Shown: positions 31,216 to 40,402, numbered from the stretch's first letter. The stretch: 64,000 bases of DNA from Pseudomonas hydrolytica (GCF_021495345.1 NZ_CP099397.1:3720001-3784000); one strand, 5' to 3'. Numbers and translations are program-made. The notes: generated from the letters alone by a model not told the origin.

Positions 31216-32379
31216 ATGGACTTCGAACTCAATGACGAGCAACGCCTGCTGACCGACAGTGCCCGCGCCTTTGCCACGCGGGAACTGGCGCCCCATGCCG
31301 CGGACTGGGACCGCGACCACCACTTCCCCCTGGAGGTGATCCGCCGCGCCGCCGAGCAGGGCTATCTGGCCCTCTATCTGAAGGAGGAGGATGGCGGGCT
31401 GGGGCTGTCACGGCTGTCCAGTTCATTGATCTTCGAACAGCTGGCGGCCGGTTGCGTAGCCACCACCGCCTACCTGACCATCCACAACATGGCCACCTGG
31501 ATGCTCGCCAGCTTCGCCAGTGCCGAGCTCAAGGACGCCTGGCTACCGGGCCTGGCCTCCGGCCAGTTGCTCGCCTCCTACTGCCTGACCGAGCCGGATG
31601 CCGGCTCGGACGCCGCCAACCTGCGCACCCGCGCGCGGCGTGACGGCGACGATTACGTCATCGATGGCAGCAAATGCTTCATCTCCGGCGCGGGTTCGAC
31701 CGATGTGCTGATCGTCATGGCGCGCACCGGCGAGGACGGCGCCAAGGGCATCTCCTGCTTCCTGGTGCCGGCCGATGCCCCTGGCGTGCGCTACGGACGC
31801 AACGAGGACAAGATGGGCTGGAAGGCGCAGCCGACCCGCACCATCACCTTCGACGGCGTGCGCATCCCCGCCAGCCACCGCATCGGCCCCGAGGGCGAAG
31901 GCTTCGTCTACGCCATGAAGGGCCTCGACGGCGGGCGTCTGAATATCGCCAGCTGCTCGCTCGGCGCGGCCCAGGCGGCGCTGCAGCAGAGCCTGCGCTA
32001 CGTCGAGGAACGCAAACAGTTCGGCAAGCCCCTCAGCGAATTCCAGGCGCTGCAGTTCAAGCTCGCCGACATGCTCACCGACCTCACCGCCAGCCGGCAG
32101 ATGGTGCGCCTGGCCGCGCACAAGCTCGACCGCGGCCATGGCGAGGCCAGCCTCTACTGCGCCATGGCCAAGCGCTTCGCCACCGATCACTGCTTCAGCG
32201 TCTGCAACGAAGCCCTGCAACTGCACGGCGGCTACGGCTATCTGAATGACTATCCACTGGAACGCTGGGTACGCGATGCCCGTGTACACCAGATACTGGA
32301 AGGCACCAACGAGATCATGCGGGTGATCGTCGCGCGCCGCCTGCTGCAGCAGGGCGGCATGCTCGATCGCCTGCTCTGA
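31216..32379 (+). CDS. Acyl-CoA dehydrogenase, probably isobutyryl-CoA dehydrogenase
   Basis: A 387-residue flavoenzyme. FAD/substrate-binding motif YCLTEPDAGSDAANLRT (about residue 119), KCFISGAGSTDVLIVMAR, and the C-terminal LHGGYGYLNDYPLERWVRDARVHQILEGTNEIMR, in which the Glu of EGTNEI is the usual catalytic base position. In valine breakdown it would make methacrylyl-CoA. The substrate call comes from its place between mmsA and the later pathway genes. Confidence 0.88.
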   Translation: MDFELNDEQRLLTDSARAFATRELAPHAADWDRDHHFPLEVIRRAAEQGYLALYLKEEDGGLGLSRLSSSLIFEQLAAGCVATTAYLTIHNMATWMLASFASAELKDAWLPGLASGQLLASYCLTEPDAGSDAANLRTRARRDGDDYVIDGSKCFISGAGSTDVLIVMARTGEDGAKGISCFLVPADAPGVRYGRNEDKMGWKAQPTRTITFDGVRIPASHRIGPEGEGFVYAMKGLDGGRLNIASCSLGAAQAALQQSLRYVEERKQFGKPLSEFQALQFKLADMLTDLTASRQMVRLAAHKLDRGHGEASLYCAMAKRFATDHCFSVCNEALQLHGGYGYLNDYPLERWVRDARVHQILEGTNEIMRVIVARRLLQQGGMLDRLL

Positions 32380-32473
32380 ACCAGACAGCGCACCCGCAGG
32401 CGCCGGTGGCCGGCGATCTCGACGAGGTCGCCAACACCTGGGCTCCTACAATGAAGCCATAACGGGGAATCTC

Positions 32474-33292
32474 ATGACTACCGCACTGGAAACCTACAAA
32501 TCCGGCATCTTCGACCTGACCCACAAGCTGACCGTGGAAAAGCACGGCCATACCGCGCTGATCACCATCAACCATCCGCCGGCCAACACCTGGGACCGCG
32601 ACTCGCTGATCGGCCTCAAGCAGGTGGTCGAGCACCTCAACCGTGACGACGAGGTCTACGCCCTGGTGGTGACCGGCCAGGGACCGAAGTTCTTCTCCGC
32701 CGGCGCCGACCTGAACATGTTCGCCGACGGCGACAAGGCGCGCGCCCGCGAGATGGCCCGACGCTTCGGCGAAGCCTTCGAGACCCTGCGCGATTTCCGC
32801 GGCGTGTCCATCGCCGCGATCAACGGCTACGCCATGGGCGGCGGCCTGGAATGCGCCCTGGCCTGCGACATCCGCATCGCCGAACGCCAGGCGCAGATGG
32901 CCCTGCCGGAAGCGGCCGTGGGCCTGCTGCCGTGCGCCGGCGGCACCCAGGCGCTACCCTGGCTGGTGGGTGAAGGCTGGGCCAAGCGCATGATCCTCTG
33001 CGGCGAGCGTATCGACGCCGAAACCGCCCTGCGCATCGGCCTGGTCGAGCAGGTGGTGGATACCGGCGAGGCGCGCGGCAGCGCCCTGCTGCTGGCCGCC
33101 AAGGTGGCGCGGCAGAGCCCGGTGGCGGTGCGCACCATCAAGCCGCTGATCCAGGGCGCGCGCGAGCGCGGCCCGAACACCTGGCTGCCGGAAGAGCGCG
33201 AGCGCTTCGTCGACCTGTTCGACGCCGACGATACCCGCGAGGGCGTCAACGCCTTCCTGGAAAAACGCGACCCGCAGTGGCGCAACAAATGA
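32474..33292 (+). CDS. Enoyl-CoA hydratase (valine pathway)
   Basis: A 272-residue crotonase-fold protein. The oxyanion hole is seen in KFFSAGADLNMFADG (about residue 76) and INGYAMGGGLECALACD (about residue 117). ALPEAAVGLLPCAGGTQALPWLVG carries the catalytic-Glu region, though the first usual Glu position (GGLEC) should be aligned with the family. It would hydrate methacrylyl-CoA to 3-hydroxyisobutyryl-CoA here. Followed by a short repeat-containing gap. Confidence 0.88.
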   Translation: MTTALETYKSGIFDLTHKLTVEKHGHTALITINHPPANTWDRDSLIGLKQVVEHLNRDDEVYALVVTGQGPKFFSAGADLNMFADGDKARAREMARRFGEAFETLRDFRGVSIAAINGYAMGGGLECALACDIRIAERQAQMALPEAAVGLLPCAGGTQALPWLVGEGWAKRMILCGERIDAETALRIGLVEQVVDTGEARGSALLLAAKVARQSPVAVRTIKPLIQGARERGPNTWLPEERERFVDLFDADDTREGVNAFLEKRDPQWRNK

Positions 33293-33303
33293 GTCGCGGC
33301 TCC

Positions 33304-33397
33304 GTAGGGTGCCGCGGGGCCGCCCAGGCCGTGCGCACCACAATCGGCAACCCAATAACCGCACGGTGGATGGATAAAGTGTCATCCGCCCTACGCT
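33304..33397. repeat. Degenerate GTAGGGTG palindromic repeat
   Basis: GTAGGGTGCCGCGG at the left and CATCCGCCCTACG at the right end form loose inverted arms of the GTAGGGTGCGC family seen at 36399-36735. It lies between two pathway genes and codes for nothing visible. Confidence 0.5.
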
Positions 33398-33407
33398 GGA
33401 AACCCCT

Positions 33408-34511
33408 ATGAACCTGCAATTCGAAGAACGCCCCAGCCTGCATGGCTACCGCATCGGCATCGCCAGCCTGGACGCCGAGAAGAGCCTCAACGCTCTCACC
33501 CTGCCGATGATCCAGGCGCTCGATGCGCGCCTGCAAGCCTGGGCCGAAGACCCGACCATCGCCTGCGTGATGCTGCGCGGCAACGGCCCGAAAGCCTTCT
33601 GCGCCGGCGGCGACGTGGTGCAGCTGGTGCAGCGGTGCCGCGAACACCCCGGTGAGGTGCCGCCGCTGGCGCGGCGCTTCTTCGCCGACGAATACCGCCT
33701 CGACCACCGCATCCACAGCTATCCCAAACCCTTCATCTGCTGGGCCCACGGCCACGTGCTGGGCGGCGGCATGGGCCTGATGCAGGGCGCCGGCGTCCGC
33801 ATCGTCACGCCGAGCAGCCGACTGGGCATGCCGGAAATCAATATCGGCCTGTATCCGGATGTCGGCGGCAGCTGGTTCCTTGCCCGTCTGCCGGGGCGTC
33901 TGGGCCTGTTTCTCGGCCTCACCGCCGCCAGCATCAACGCCCGCGATGCGCTGGACCTGAACCTGGCCGACCGCTTTCTGCGCGACGACCAGCAGGATGC
34001 CCTGCTCGAAGGCCTGGTGCAGCTGAACTGGCGCGAGCAGCCGGCCGCGCAACTGCACAGCCTGCTGCGCGCACTGGAGAACGAGGCGCGCGGCGAACTG
34101 CCGGCGGCCCAGTGGCTGCCGCGCCGCGAGCGTATCGACGAGCTGCTCGATGTCGCCGACCTGCCGGCGGCGGTTCAGGCCATCAGCGCCCTGCAGCAGG
34201 ATGACGACGCCCTGCTCGCCCGCGCCGCCAAGACCCTGGCCCATGGCTGCCCGCTGACCGCGCACCTGGTCTGGCAGCAGATCCGCCGCGCGCGGCACCT
34301 GTCGCTGGCCGAGGTGTTCCGCATGGAATACGCCATGAGCCTGAATTGCTGCCGCCACCCGGACTTCCCCGAAGGCGTGCGCGCTCGCCTGATCGACAAG
34401 GACCAGACGCCGCACTGGCATTGGCCGGACGTGGCCGCGATTCCCGAGGCGGTGATCGAAGCGCACTTCGCGCCGGCCTGGGAGGGTGAACATCCGTTGG
34501 CGGATCTGTAG
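33408..34511 (+). CDS. 3-Hydroxyisobutyryl-CoA hydrolase
   Basis: A 367-residue crotonase-superfamily protein of the longer HIBYL-CoA hydrolase type. AFCAGGDVVQLVQ (about residue 64) and GHVLGGGMGLMQGAG give the oxyanion hole. GMPEINIGLYPDVGGSWFL has the Glu and Asp typical of the hydrolase. The long C-terminal region (VFRMEYAMSLNCCRHPDFPEGVRARLIDKD) is diagnostic for the family. It frees 3-hydroxyisobutyrate for MmsB. Confidence 0.93.
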   Translation: MNLQFEERPSLHGYRIGIASLDAEKSLNALTLPMIQALDARLQAWAEDPTIACVMLRGNGPKAFCAGGDVVQLVQRCREHPGEVPPLARRFFADEYRLDHRIHSYPKPFICWAHGHVLGGGMGLMQGAGVRIVTPSSRLGMPEINIGLYPDVGGSWFLARLPGRLGLFLGLTAASINARDALDLNLADRFLRDDQQDALLEGLVQLNWREQPAAQLHSLLRALENEARGELPAAQWLPRRERIDELLDVADLPAAVQAISALQQDDDALLARAAKTLAHGCPLTAHLVWQQIRRARHLSLAEVFRMEYAMSLNCCRHPDFPEGVRARLIDKDQTPHWHWPDVAAIPEAVIEAHFAPAWEGEHPLADL

Positions 34512-34520
34512 GAACCTGCG

Positions 34521-34580
34521 CCGACTCGGTGCGCACGGCGCACCCTACATATGCCCCGTAGCCCGAGTGCAATCCGGGGT
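34521..34580. repeat. REP-type palindromes
   Basis: GGTGCGCACGGCGCACCCTAC (one arm of the GTAGGGTGCGC family) is followed by GTAGCCCGAGTGCAATCCGGGG, a variant of the GTAGCCCGGATGCAATCCGGGG palindrome. Both families recur in other gaps of the window. Confidence 0.75.
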
Positions 34581-34643
34581 ATCGGTCACGGAGCGAATTC
34601 ATTCGCGATAGAGCAGACACGACGCCCTCAGAGGAGTACCGGC

Positions 34644-35480
34644 ATGGACGACAAGCAGTTGCAAAAAGCCCTGACCTTCCGGGCCCTGCATCAACGCGAC
34701 GAGCTGCTGGTACTGCCCAACCCCTGGGATGCCGGCTCGGCGAAGATACTCGCGGCCCTGGGTTTCGAAGCCCTGGCCACCACCAGCGCCGGCCTGGCCT
34801 TTGCGCTTGGCCGCCCCGATGGCGAAGGTCTGATCAGCCGCGAGGAAACCCTGGCCAATGCTCGCGCCATCGTGGCCGCCACGCCCTTGCCGGTGGCAGC
34901 CGACCTGGAGAACGGCTTCGCCGACGACCCGTCAGGCTGTGCGGACACCCTGCTGCAGGCCGCCGCCTGCGGACTGGTGGGCGGCTCCATCGAAGATGCC
35001 AGCGGACGTGTGGATGCGCCCATCTATCCCCTGGAGCTGGCGGTGGAACGCATCCGCGCCTCGGTGGCCGCGGCGCGCAGCCTGCCCTTTCCTTTCACCC
35101 TCTGCGCCCGCGCGGAGAACTTCCTGCACGGGCGCCAGGACCTGCGCGACACCCTCAAGCGGCTCGAGGCCTATGCTGAAGCCGGAGCGGACGTGCTCTA
35201 TGCGCCAGGGCTGACCACGCGCGAGCAGATCGACGCCGTGGTGCGCGCCGTTGCGCCACGGCCGGTCAACGTACTGATGGGCCTGCCCGGGATCGCGCTG
35301 ACCCTGGATGACCTGAGTGAGCTGGGCGTACGCCGGGTCAGCGTCGGCTCCAGCCTGGCACGCACAGCCCTGGGCGGCTTCCTGCGCGCCGCGCGAGAGC
35401 TGCGGCGCGGCAACTGCGACTTCGCCAGGGATGCCACCTCCTTCGCCGAACTCAACGACCTGTTCAAAGCCGGGCAATAG
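34644..35480 (+). CDS. Isocitrate lyase/PEP mutase superfamily protein
   Basis: A 278-residue TIM-barrel protein. LPNPWDAGSAKILAALGFEALATTSAG (about residues 25-51) is the family N-terminal signature, with DLENGFAD and GSIEDASGR around the metal site. The KKCGH catalytic loop of isocitrate and methylisocitrate lyases is not present, so those activities are unlikely; an oxaloacetate-decarboxylase or PEP-mutase-like role is possible. GAGGAG precedes the start. It sits inside the valine cluster, 28 bases before mmsB. Confidence 0.82.
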   Translation: MDDKQLQKALTFRALHQRDELLVLPNPWDAGSAKILAALGFEALATTSAGLAFALGRPDGEGLISREETLANARAIVAATPLPVAADLENGFADDPSGCADTLLQAAACGLVGGSIEDASGRVDAPIYPLELAVERIRASVAAARSLPFPFTLCARAENFLHGRQDLRDTLKRLEAYAEAGADVLYAPGLTTREQIDAVVRAVAPRPVNVLMGLPGIALTLDDLSELGVRRVSVGSSLARTALGGFLRAARELRRGNCDFARDATSFAELNDLFKAGQ

Positions 35481-35508
35481 CTGGCAAAAACACGAAAGGA
35501 GAACCGAG

Positions 35509-36393
35509 ATGACCCAGATCGCCTTTATCGGCCTCGGCCATATGGGCCTGCCCATGGCCCGAAACCTGCTCAAGGCGGGTTATCCGCTGAAAGTCTTCGA
35601 CCTGGTGCGCAGCGCCGTCGACACCCTGGCCGGCGAAGGCGCGGTGGCAGCCGAGAGCGCCGCCGAGGCCAGCGATCAGGCACAGGTGGTGATCAGCATG
35701 CTGCCGGCCAGCCGCCATGTGGAAGGCCTGTACCTGGGCGAAGACGGCCTGCTCGCGCGGCTGCCCGCCGACACGCTGGTGATCGAGTGCTCGACCATCG
35801 CCCCGGAGTCCGCGCGCAAGGTACATGCCGCTGCCCGTGAGCGCGGCGTCGCCCTGCTCGATGCGCCGGTGTCCGGCGGCACGGCTGGCGCTGCCGCCGG
35901 CACCCTGACCTTCATGGTCGGCGGCGAGGCCCAGGCGCTGGAGAAAGCCCGGCCGATCCTCGCCACCATGGGCAGAAACATCTTCCATGCCGGCCCGGAC
36001 GGCGCCGGCCAGGTGGCCAAGGTGTGCAACAACCAGGTGCTCGCCGTGCAGATGATCGCCACTGCCGAAGCCATGGCCATGGGCGTGGCCAATGGCCTGG
36101 AGCCGGCGGTGCTGGCCGAGATCATGCGGCAGAGCTCCGGCGGCAACTGGACACTGGAGAAGTACAACCCCTGGCCCGGGGTGATGGAGAACGTCCCGGC
36201 GTCCAAGGGCTACAGCGGCGGCTTCATGGCCGAGCTGATGGCCAAGGACCTCGGCCTGGCCCAGGAAACCGCCAGCCACAGCGGCAACAGCACGCCCATG
36301 GGCGCTTTGGCGCTGCAGCTGTATCGCCTGCTGCTCAAACAGGGCAAGGGCAAGCAGGATTTCTCGGTGGTGCAGCAGCTGTTCGTGCAATAG
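35509..36393 (+). CDS. mmsB: 3-Hydroxyisobutyrate dehydrogenase
   Basis: A 294-residue NAD-dependent beta-hydroxyacid dehydrogenase. The Rossmann motif GLGHMGLPMARN (about residue 8), substrate-binding DAPVSGGTAGAAAGTL (about residue 119), and the catalytic Lys in GQVAKVCNNQ (about residue 170) are intact. It makes methylmalonate semialdehyde for MmsA. AAGGAGAACC precedes the start. Last gene of the valine cluster; an array of palindromic repeats follows at once. Confidence 0.95.
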   Translation: MTQIAFIGLGHMGLPMARNLLKAGYPLKVFDLVRSAVDTLAGEGAVAAESAAEASDQAQVVISMLPASRHVEGLYLGEDGLLARLPADTLVIECSTIAPESARKVHAAARERGVALLDAPVSGGTAGAAAGTLTFMVGGEAQALEKARPILATMGRNIFHAGPDGAGQVAKVCNNQVLAVQMIATAEAMAMGVANGLEPAVLAEIMRQSSGGNWTLEKYNPWPGVMENVPASKGYSGGFMAELMAKDLGLAQETASHSGNSTPMGALALQLYRLLLKQGKGKQDFSVVQQLFVQ

Positions 36394-36398
36394 CGCCC

Positions 36399-36735
36399 GT
36401 AGGGTGCGCTGCGCGCACCGTAGCGTTTCCCGGTAGAGCTGGTGCGCACGGCGCACCCTACGGAGCCGCCCCCATCGTAGGGTGCGCTGTGCGCACCGGG
36501 GCGTTTCCCGGTAGAGCTGGTGCGCATGGCGCACCCTACGGAAGCCGCGCCCTCCTCGTAGGGTGCGCTGCGCGCACCATGGCGTTTCCCGGTAGAGCTG
36601 GTGCGCATGGCGCACCCTACGGGAGCCGAGCCCCATCGTAGGGTGCGCTGCGCGCACCATGGCGTTTCCCGGTAGAGCTGGTGCGCATGGCGCACCCTAC
36701 GGGGCCGCCCCATCGTAGGGTGCGCTGCGCGCACC
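36399..36735. repeat. Tandem array of four and a half 77-81-bp palindromic repeats
   Basis: Units start at 36399, 36477, 36558 and 36638, with a partial fifth at 36715. Each reads GTAGGGTGCGCTGCGCGCACC, then a near-invariant CGTTTCCCGGTAGAGCT core, then the complementary arm GGTGCGCATGGCGCACCCTAC, then a short GC-rich spacer. Unit lengths are 78, 81, 80 and 77. Each unit can fold into a long hairpin, and single arms are found in at least four other gaps. No coding sense. Confidence 0.93.
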
Positions 36736-36749
36736 AGGACCATCGGAGC

Positions 36750-36995
36750 TCAACGCAGCGTCTGCAAATGCAAAACACCAAACAGCAGCACCTGCAGGCG
36801 CTGCCACCACAACAGCGGCAGGCCCCGCAGGCGCGAGCCGAACAGCACCAGCTCGCCCACATGCGCCAGCAGCACCGCCAGGGCGGCCCAGTTGACCCAG
36901 CCGCCCAGCGGCGCGGCGAAGGGGTAGAAGAGATTGAGCAGCGCCACCAGCCAGAACATGGCCAGGGCGCCCTTGGCGAAAGACAGCAGGTTCAT
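36750..36995 (-). CDS. DUF1145 family small membrane protein
   Basis: An 81-residue protein starting MNLLSFAKGALAMFWLVALLN with two or three hydrophobic segments and HVGELVLFGSRLRGLP between them. This matches the DUF1145 inner-membrane family. GGAGG lies upstream on the minus strand. Function unknown. Confidence 0.75.
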   Translation of the reverse strand: MNLLSFAKGALAMFWLVALLNLFYPFAAPLGGWVNWAALAVLLAHVGELVLFGSRLRGLPLLWWQRLQVLLFGVLHLQTLR

Positions 36996-37073
36996 CGTCA
37001 GCCTCCGAATGGATGAACCTGCAGTGTGCCCAGCCGAACGGCAGCACACCGCCCTTCTTTCGACTGGCGCGCC

Positions 37074-38861
37074 CTAGCGCAGCGTCAATCCGAACGCCTC
37101 GTCGGCGAAGTCGAAGCAGGCGAGGAAACGACGAATCTCCAGCAGGTTGCCATCGACTTTCACATCGCCCAGCAGCCCCCCCTTGACCAGGCCGCCCTCG
37201 CCGGTCAGCAGGGTTTCCATGAAGCGCTTGTCCATGCTCAGGCGCAGCTCGGTGCCTTCGGGAATACCCTTGTGCAGCTGCGCGACGCCGCGCCGAACCT
37301 CCAGCGCCCACTGCTCGTCCACATCGGGAAAGCTGAAGCCCAGGGTCAGTTCCAGATCGCCGGCCTTCTGCGGGTCGATGCGGGTCACCCAGTTCTGCAG
37401 GAAGCTCTGCGGGGTGAAGCTGCGCACCATGTCCGGCGAGAGGAACACCTTGCGCATTTCCAGCGAGCGCTGACGGATGGCGTCGCCGTCGAGCTTGCCC
37501 TCCAGTTCCATGGCGCTCATCAGGTACCAGTTGCGCCAGTTGATGTTCATGCTGGCGTAACCCAGCTTGCGAAAGCTGCGCGCCTTGATTTCGCGCGCCA
37601 GCTTGTCGTCGTGGTCGACGCGGATGGCGTAGCCGGCCAGCTCGGCGGCCCACTGATAGTCGCCCTTCAGATAGGCGTTGCCGGCCTCCAGCAACAGCTT
37701 TTCACGACCGCCGGCCAGGGCGATCAGCCGCTCGGCCTGCAGCCGCGGCGGGGTCGGGTCGAGGGCCACCGGGTCGCCCTGGAACCAGCCCAGGTAGCCG
37801 TTGTAGATCTGCCGTACGCTGTGCTTCACCGTGCCGTAGTACTCGCGCAGATAAGGCGTGTAGCCGGCCAGGTGCGGCGGCAGCTTGACCTGCTCAACCA
37901 GCTCGTCCGGGGTCAGGCCCTTGTTCATCCAGCGCACGGTCTGGTCATGGATGTAGGCGATACCGTCGCGGGTCATGCGTAGCACTTCCTCGACCCTGTC
38001 CTGGCCGCTGACCGGGCGACCATGCAGCGGCACCATATGCTCGGCCCGGTAGGCGCGCAGCTTGTCCAGGCTCTCGACCCACTGCACCGGGTCGCGGAAC
38101 CTGGTGCCGCGCAGCGTATGGATGTTCGGCAGGGTCGGCCCCTGATCGACCTCGGCACTGATCAGCACGCGGTTGTCCGGCAGGTACAGGATGATCTCAT
38201 CCGGCGCCTCGCTGGGGACGTGCAGAAACTGCACGTCGAGACCGGCGATCCTGGTGTCCAGGCGTTCGCCAAAGGTCACGGTCGGAGCGATGAACGACGA
38301 CGGCTCGGCCTTGGCCAGCGGACCGATACCGGCGTTCATCCCCTCCTGATCGCTGGCCGGCAGGAACGAGCCGAAGCTGTAGGCCGAGCGCACGCCGAGG
38401 ATCGGCCCGACCAGCGCGCCCTGCGCCACCACGTTCTGCAGCAGCGTCTCGTGGGCATAGATCTGCACCTCGCCGCGCTCGACCTGCTCGCGGCTGACGA
38501 ACGCCTGCACGCCGTTGATGTGATCCGGGTGGAAGTGGGTGTAGACCACCGCCTTGATCGGCTTGTCGCTGAGCTTGCGGAACTCGGCCATGATCTTACG
38601 CGACTCGCTGACCGACTCGCCGGTGTCGACGATGATCAGCCCCTCGGGCGCCTCGATCATTACCACGTTGCCCAACTGCCAGCCGACCGCCGAATAGACA
38701 TTGCCCGCGACGCGGTAGATCTGCTGGGCGAAGTGCCTGGTGTGCGCGGCCAGCTCGGCGTGAATGCTCGGCTCGATACGCTCGGCCGGCAGTTCGGCCT
38801 GTGCGCCCAGGGGCAAGGCAGCGGCCAGCAGCAGGCCGCCAAAGCGAGAGAAGGTGCTCAT
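37074..38861 (-). CDS. Alkyl-sulfatase-type metallo-beta-lactamase-fold hydrolase
   Basis: A 595-residue exported enzyme; the signal peptide ends near GAQAELPAE. The metallo-beta-lactamase domain has THFHPDH (residues 108-114) and later Glu/His ligands. An alkyl sulfatase dimerisation region follows (GGREKLLLEAGNAYLKGDYQWAAELAGYAI, about residue 395), then a C-terminal SCP2-like domain. The order is that of SdsA1-type sulfatases that cleave primary alkyl sulfates, though THFHPDH differs slightly from the SdsA1 motif I remember. I start at 38861 because a signal peptide follows. It is divergent from a LysR gene. Confidence 0.85.
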   Translation of the reverse strand: MSTFSRFGGLLLAAALPLGAQAELPAERIEPSIHAELAAHTRHFAQQIYRVAGNVYSAVGWQLGNVVMIEAPEGLIIVDTGESVSESRKIMAEFRKLSDKPIKAVVYTHFHPDHINGVQAFVSREQVERGEVQIYAHETLLQNVVAQGALVGPILGVRSAYSFGSFLPASDQEGMNAGIGPLAKAEPSSFIAPTVTFGERLDTRIAGLDVQFLHVPSEAPDEIILYLPDNRVLISAEVDQGPTLPNIHTLRGTRFRDPVQWVESLDKLRAYRAEHMVPLHGRPVSGQDRVEEVLRMTRDGIAYIHDQTVRWMNKGLTPDELVEQVKLPPHLAGYTPYLREYYGTVKHSVRQIYNGYLGWFQGDPVALDPTPPRLQAERLIALAGGREKLLLEAGNAYLKGDYQWAAELAGYAIRVDHDDKLAREIKARSFRKLGYASMNINWRNWYLMSAMELEGKLDGDAIRQRSLEMRKVFLSPDMVRSFTPQSFLQNWVTRIDPQKAGDLELTLGFSFPDVDEQWALEVRRGVAQLHKGIPEGTELRLSMDKRFMETLLTGEGGLVKGGLLGDVKVDGNLLEIRRFLACFDFADEAFGLTLR

Positions 38862-38958
38862 GGCGATAGGACGTCTTGTTGTTGAAGTACTGGCAGGTTG
38901 GCAAAGGCCAGCTGATAATTCCAATGCATTCGAACCCAAGAACCAATGCAGAGCACGC

Positions 38959-39870
38959 ATGAACGACCTACGCCAGCTTCGTCACTTCGTGGCCCTCGCC
39001 GAACACGGTCACTTCGCCCGTGCCGCCGAGGCCGTGCACCTCAGCCAGCCGGCGTTGAGCCGCAGCATCCAGGCCCTGGAGGCGCAGCTCGGCTGCAGCC
39101 TGGTGGACCGCCATAGCCGCGGCATCAGCCTGACCGCCCACGGCCAACTGGTGCTGGAACATGCCCGCCGCCTGTTGGCCGGCAGCCTGGCGTTGAGCAA
39201 TGCGGTCAACCAGCTGGGCAATCTTGAAGCCGGCGAGCTGCGCCTCGGCGCCGGCCCCTACCCGGCCGCGCGGTTGATACCGCAGGCCCTCGGGCAATTG
39301 CTGCAGCGGTATCCGCGGGTGCAGGTGAAGCTGGACATCGGCAACTGGCTGGAACTGCGCGACAGCCTGCTGGACTCGGCCATCGAGCTGTTCGTCGCCG
39401 ATATCCGCGAGCTGCAGGGTGATACGCAGCTGCAGATCGAACCGCTGCGCGTGCATCGGGGCGTGCTGTTCTGCCGCCCGGCGCACCCGTTACTGCAGCG
39501 GCGCGATCTGCAACCGCGCGACCTGCTGGACTTTCCCCTGGCCGGCACGCAGTTGCCGCAGGCGGTCGAGCGCAGCCTGGGTCACGCCAGCGGACGCGCG
39601 CAACCCTTGAGCGTGCAGTGCGACAACTTTCTCGTGCTCAAGCGCCTGGTGGCCGACAGCGACGTGCTGAGCATGGCGCCTTGGGACGTGATCGCCGAAG
39701 AGGTCGCAGCCGGCCAACTGAGCCTGCTGCCGCTGGCCCCGGCGAGCCTGCAGCAGCAGTCGGCCTATGGCCTGGTCAGCCGCGCCGGACACAGCCTGTC
39801 GCCGGCGGCGCAGGCCATGGTCGAGGAGATTCGTCAGCTGGATGCAGCGACTCCGCGCGTGGCGGGTTGA
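38959..39870 (+). CDS. LysR-family regulator, divergent from the sulfatase gene
   Basis: A 303-residue protein. The N-terminal winged helix MNDLRQLRHFVALAEHGHFARAAEAVHLSQPALSRSIQALE is canonical, followed by an effector domain from about residue 90. The 97-base gap shared with the sulfatase gene suggests it controls that gene, perhaps in response to alkyl sulfates or sulfur supply. That role is inference. The frame is open upstream but inside the sulfatase gene. Confidence 0.92.
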   Translation: MNDLRQLRHFVALAEHGHFARAAEAVHLSQPALSRSIQALEAQLGCSLVDRHSRGISLTAHGQLVLEHARRLLAGSLALSNAVNQLGNLEAGELRLGAGPYPAARLIPQALGQLLQRYPRVQVKLDIGNWLELRDSLLDSAIELFVADIRELQGDTQLQIEPLRVHRGVLFCRPAHPLLQRRDLQPRDLLDFPLAGTQLPQAVERSLGHASGRAQPLSVQCDNFLVLKRLVADSDVLSMAPWDVIAEEVAAGQLSLLPLAPASLQQQSAYGLVSRAGHSLSPAAQAMVEEIRQLDAATPRVAG

Positions 39871-39873
39871 GCC

Positions 39874-40323
39874 TCACCAGCGCCGCTCGCCGCTACGCTG
39901 CTGGCGCTCATTGGCGCGTCCGTTGGAAAACTGCAGCTGGGTGCTGCGGCTGGTGCCCCAACTGCGCTGCGTCTGCTGATTGCGATGTTCCTGGCGACGC
40001 TGGTCGCGGCGGTAGTCGTGGCGCGGCGGCTGGTGGTACTTGTGGCCGTCGCGATGACGATGATCGTGGCCATAGTGATGACGCGGCGGCGGTGCCGGCA
40101 CATAACGCTTGGAATCGTGGCGATGACGGTCGTACCGGCGGTCGTCGTAATAGTAGTAACGCGGCGTGACATAGACCGGCGGCGAGTAATCGCGGCGGTA
40201 GCCGTCGTAATAGTGGTGCGAGTGATGATGGCCGCGGTAGCCACGGTCGTAGCCGTCACCGTACACGGTGCAGCCACTGAGCGGGATGAACAGCAAGGCA
40301 GCGATCAGGGTTCTGTAGGACAT
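39874..40323 (-). CDS. His/Tyr/Arg-rich small lipoprotein
   Basis: A 149-residue protein with signal MSYRTLIAALLFIPLSGC; lipobox LSGC puts the lipid on Cys18. The mature part is extreme in composition: YDRGYRGHHHSHHYYDGYRR, then YYYYDDRRYDRHRHD, HHYGHDHRHRDGHKYH, and a Gln/Arg-rich tail. GGAGG precedes the start. It could bind metals or polyanions, but no known domain is visible. It follows two tiny lipoproteins on the same strand. Confidence 0.75.
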   Translation of the reverse strand: MSYRTLIAALLFIPLSGCTVYGDGYDRGYRGHHHSHHYYDGYRRDYSPPVYVTPRYYYYDDRRYDRHRHDSKRYVPAPPPRHHYGHDHRHRDGHKYHQPPRHDYRRDQRRQEHRNQQTQRSWGTSRSTQLQFSNGRANERQQRSGERRW

Positions 40324-40402
40324 GAAAGCCTCCGCAGGGGAAGCGGGGGACGCGCACCGCGCCCCCGAGGGAAGAGGCCGGACCGCCAGGCCCGGGACTG
40401 GA

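Noticed and set aside
36399..36735. Tandem repeats considered as a CRISPR array
   Set aside because: Each unit is an inverted pair with a constant core, and the gaps between units are short GC-rich and similar, not unique spacers of constant length. No cas genes are present.
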